From positions 355,489,234-355,553,233 of the forward strand of contig NC_064622.1 of assembly GCF_023898315.1 (NCBI RefSeq): a stretch of 64,000 nucleotides of DNA, written 5' to 3'. The DNA is from Schistocerca nitens. Lineage: Eukaryota; Arthropoda; Insecta; Orthoptera; Acrididae. Under the pieces are notes generated by a model. It had not been told where the DNA came from. It did not search any database and worked only from the letters and a program-made list of their open reading frames with translations. Numbering within the stretch: position 1 is the first letter of the stretch; every line of letters starts with the position of its first letter. The translations under genes and the position numbers were made by a program. Below are positions 61,889-64,000 of this stretch, piece by piece.

Positions 61889-63762
61889 CGGGATGGTTAT
61901 AATTAAAGTTAAACTTTAAAACCACTGTAGAAATAACACCATTGGTCAGAATGACGTCAAATTGCAACAGAATATTATTGGAGAAGTGGGGAAATGTATG
62001 GCACAAGAAAAATAAATAGTTACAAAATATAGCAATAGATGGCGCTGTAAGCATCATAATTTAATAGTCATTGACTTCAAGTGACCAATGATTCATACAA
62101 CAATGCCTAAGGTGTACGTTTGACGTTTAACAAACTGTACTAGGCCTACTCAGTGTGCATGGGTGTACAGGTGTGATACTGTTAATTATGTAAGCCCATC
62201 CACCACAGCAAGGTCACATCATATTGGATGGCAAAAATCAGTTTTTAATTGTTCTGAAGCCAAGAACCGCACAAAAAGCATCACTCACATTGGTTTTTAA
62301 TTGTCCTTAGGCCTAAAACTGCATAAAAAGCATCAATCACATCGGGTTTTTTTGTTCTGAGGTCAAAAACGCATAAAAAATCAAATCGGATGATTAATTT
62401 CCATGTGACTGGTACAAAACATGTTCAATATGCTGTCCACCATCTTCTGCAATAAGTTGAAAATGAGAAACAGTGTGTTCCACAACTGATCGAAGTGTTT
62501 CTGGGTTCACATTCAGAATGTGTTGCACAGTGCATGCCTTCAGTGCAGCTAAGTTTGCATTTGGAACACTGAACACTACATATTTCAGATAGCCCCACAG
62601 CCAGAAGTCACACGGATTAAGATCAGGTGATTGGGACGGCCAGGCTGTAGGGAAATGGCAGCTGATGATTGTAGCATTTCCGAAATGGCACTTCAGCAGC
62701 TGCTTAACTGGATTTGCAGTGTGCGGAGGTGGAGCATCTTGCATAAAAATGATCCCATCCACACATCCACGCTGTTGGAGAGCTGGAATGACATGTTTGC
62801 TCAAAAGACACTCGTAGCACTTACCAGTGACAGTACAGGTAACTGGACTGGGAGCACCTGTCTCTTCGAAAAAATATGGCCCTATGACAAATGATGCCAT
62901 AAGCCCGCACTACACAGTGACCTTTTCAGGATTAAGTGGTACTGGTTGATTTGCGTGTGGATTTTCCATTCCTCATATTTGACAATTCTGTGTATTGACA
63001 TATCCTGTCAGATGGAAGTGGGCTTCATCTGTCCACAAAATCTTCCATGGCCAATCATTGTCCTCTTCCATCCGAGCAAGAGATTCTGAAGCAAAGGTCT
63101 CTCATGCTAGCAGGTCAGCAGGAAACAACTCATGCACATGGTTAATTTTGAATAGATACCAAAGAAGGATGTTTTGTATGATTTTATGCACCATGCTCAC
63201 GGGTATGTCCAGTGTTCGGGCAGTTCTCCGTGCACTACACGTTTGTACTCCACCACCACTCATCTCCTCCTGCCTTGCTGTGGCCACTGCTTCCACTGAT
63301 GTCGAATAAATTCGTTTCCTTCATCTACCAGGTTGCACACCAAAAGAACCAGTGTTTTCAAATTTCCGAATCATTTTCTCCAGACCCATGGCAGTCATCG
63401 GACCAACGGCTTTTTTCAAACCCTTCAGTGTCCGGTACTTATGCAGAGCAACGTATGCACAGTCATCATTCTTGTAATACAACTTTACAAGCAGAGTGCG
63501 ATCCTGCATTGAGACAGTCATGGCGAATGTCGCAGACGTGAAAGAAGGAAAAGCCGTGTGTCGTGCGCATGACAGGTGTTTTCATTTACATATTCTGACA
63601 CATACAGCACCGTCTGTTGATCAATTTTCACACTATCTTTTTTCTTCTGCCTTACATTTTCCCTCTTCTCCGATAATACTCCGTTGCAATTTGATGTCAT
63701 TCTGACAAGTGGTGTTATTTCTACAGTGTTTTGATAGTTTAACTTAAATTATAATCACCCTG
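61889..63762 (-). mobile_element. IS630/Tc1-mariner-type transposon with ~130-bp inverted repeats
   Basis: The TIRs (CGGGATGGTTATAATTAAAG; complement ending at 63762) match over ~130 bp and are flanked by TA (61887 and 63763). Minus-strand frames read LYYKNDDCAYVALHKYRTLK, MIRKFENTGSFGVQPGR (HTH), RTARTLDIPVSMVHKIIQNI, and a 168-codon open frame from 62900. That frame includes FVIGPYFFEETGAPSPVTCT, IIFMQDAPPPHTANPVKQLL (second Asp) and SQSPDLNPCDFWLWGYLKYV (third Asp). The part with the first Asp (HWPWKILWTDEAHF-like, ~63050) is degraded. Three tandem ~57-base units lie at 62237-62395. Confidence 0.88.
62237..62395 (+). repeat. Three tandem ~57-base units inside the IS630-type element
   Basis: Units share tttttaattgt(t)c(t)..., gcataaaaagcatca and tcacat(t/c)gg. 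They lie between the TIR and the 3' end of the transposase frame. Confidence 0.85.
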
Positions 63763-64000
63763 TATATCAGTGGAAGTTGGTGACATACAGAGAAAGAAAA
63801 GGCAAGAAAGTTAAATTAAAGTTGTTCCTGAAAAATATTACTGTCCCAAACTGCAACATCAATGTGTGGCTGGAATTAGAATGCAGCAGCTCAACAAAAA
63901 TTTTAAAAACGTGGAACTTCCTCAGTTTTACTGTATGTATGCTGCTAGTAGCTTAATAGTTAATTGATTACAGTGATACTTTTCAAAAACAAAAGTTCCC
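63763..64000 (+). other. Coding-looking stretch of unknown nature (right of IS630-type insertion)
   Basis: The plus strand is open from the transposon edge for ~65 codons: KLVTYRERKGKKVKLKLFL, KNITVPNCNINVWLELECSS. The frame is the one that reaches the left edge when the TA is counted once. Family unknown; it ends in a stop at about 63955. Confidence 0.3.

Noticed and set aside
53255-64000. LIM-domain exons of Tes
   Set aside because: I looked for CxxC...HxxC patterns after phase 1 acceptors and found none that hold; the remaining exons must lie beyond the window.

Overview
The window is animal nuclear DNA, most likely from an orthopteran insect close to Schistocerca (desert locust and relatives). 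It is AT-rich, carries one split gene with multi-kilobase introns, and is crowded with dispersed repeats. Several SINE and palindromic repeat families look like those I remember from Schistocerca sequence; that is recall, not a search result. No bacterial genes, operons, rRNA genes, functional tRNA genes or CRISPR arrays are visible.

One host gene can be supported. Ten exons on the + strand between 1830 and 53254 join in frame with consensus splice sites into the N-terminal ~670 residues of a Testin (Tes) protein: a Cys-rich N-terminus, a complete PET domain, then an unusually long linker. The LIM domains expected after it are not found before 64000, so the gene runs off the right edge. The linker has an acidic FPPPPPP motif (EVH1-ligand type) and a tandem family of phase 1-1 exons (8, 9, 10, plus the end of exon 7) that repeat one ~65-75 residue module and are separated by introns of only 80-103 bp.

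The introns (101 bp, 16.4, 10.1, 12.7, 7.1 and 2.7 kb, then three tiny ones) and the 3' side are built from transposable elements. Intron 2 holds LINE fragments, a decayed Tc1, a TIR element with a 9-bp target duplication, a PIF/Harbinger element with a LINE inside, a 700-bp palindrome and other SINE pieces. Intron 3 holds a mariner, a LINE split by a Tc1 element and by a tRNA-bearing palindromic element, and two SINEs. Intron 4 holds a LINE split by an opposite-strand LINE and by another tRNA-bearing palindromic element, followed by three Penelope-like (GIY-YIG) retroelement copies. Intron 5 holds a minisatellite, a Tigger/pogo relic and a mariner. Downstream of exon 10 lie an IS630-type relic with a perfect 143-bp internal duplication, a Tigger element carrying three insertions, an internally deleted mariner, and an IS630-type element with ~130-bp inverted repeats.

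The most unusual themes are (1) exon-level repeat expansion in the Testin linker, with in-frame NAGNAG acceptors on two of the repeated exons, and (2) four palindromic elements with 8-15 bp target duplications, two of which carry tRNA-like modules in both arms. These look like inverted-dimer retroposons rather than ordinary MITEs. Several nested insertions let the pre-insertion sequence be read directly, which makes those element boundaries reliable.
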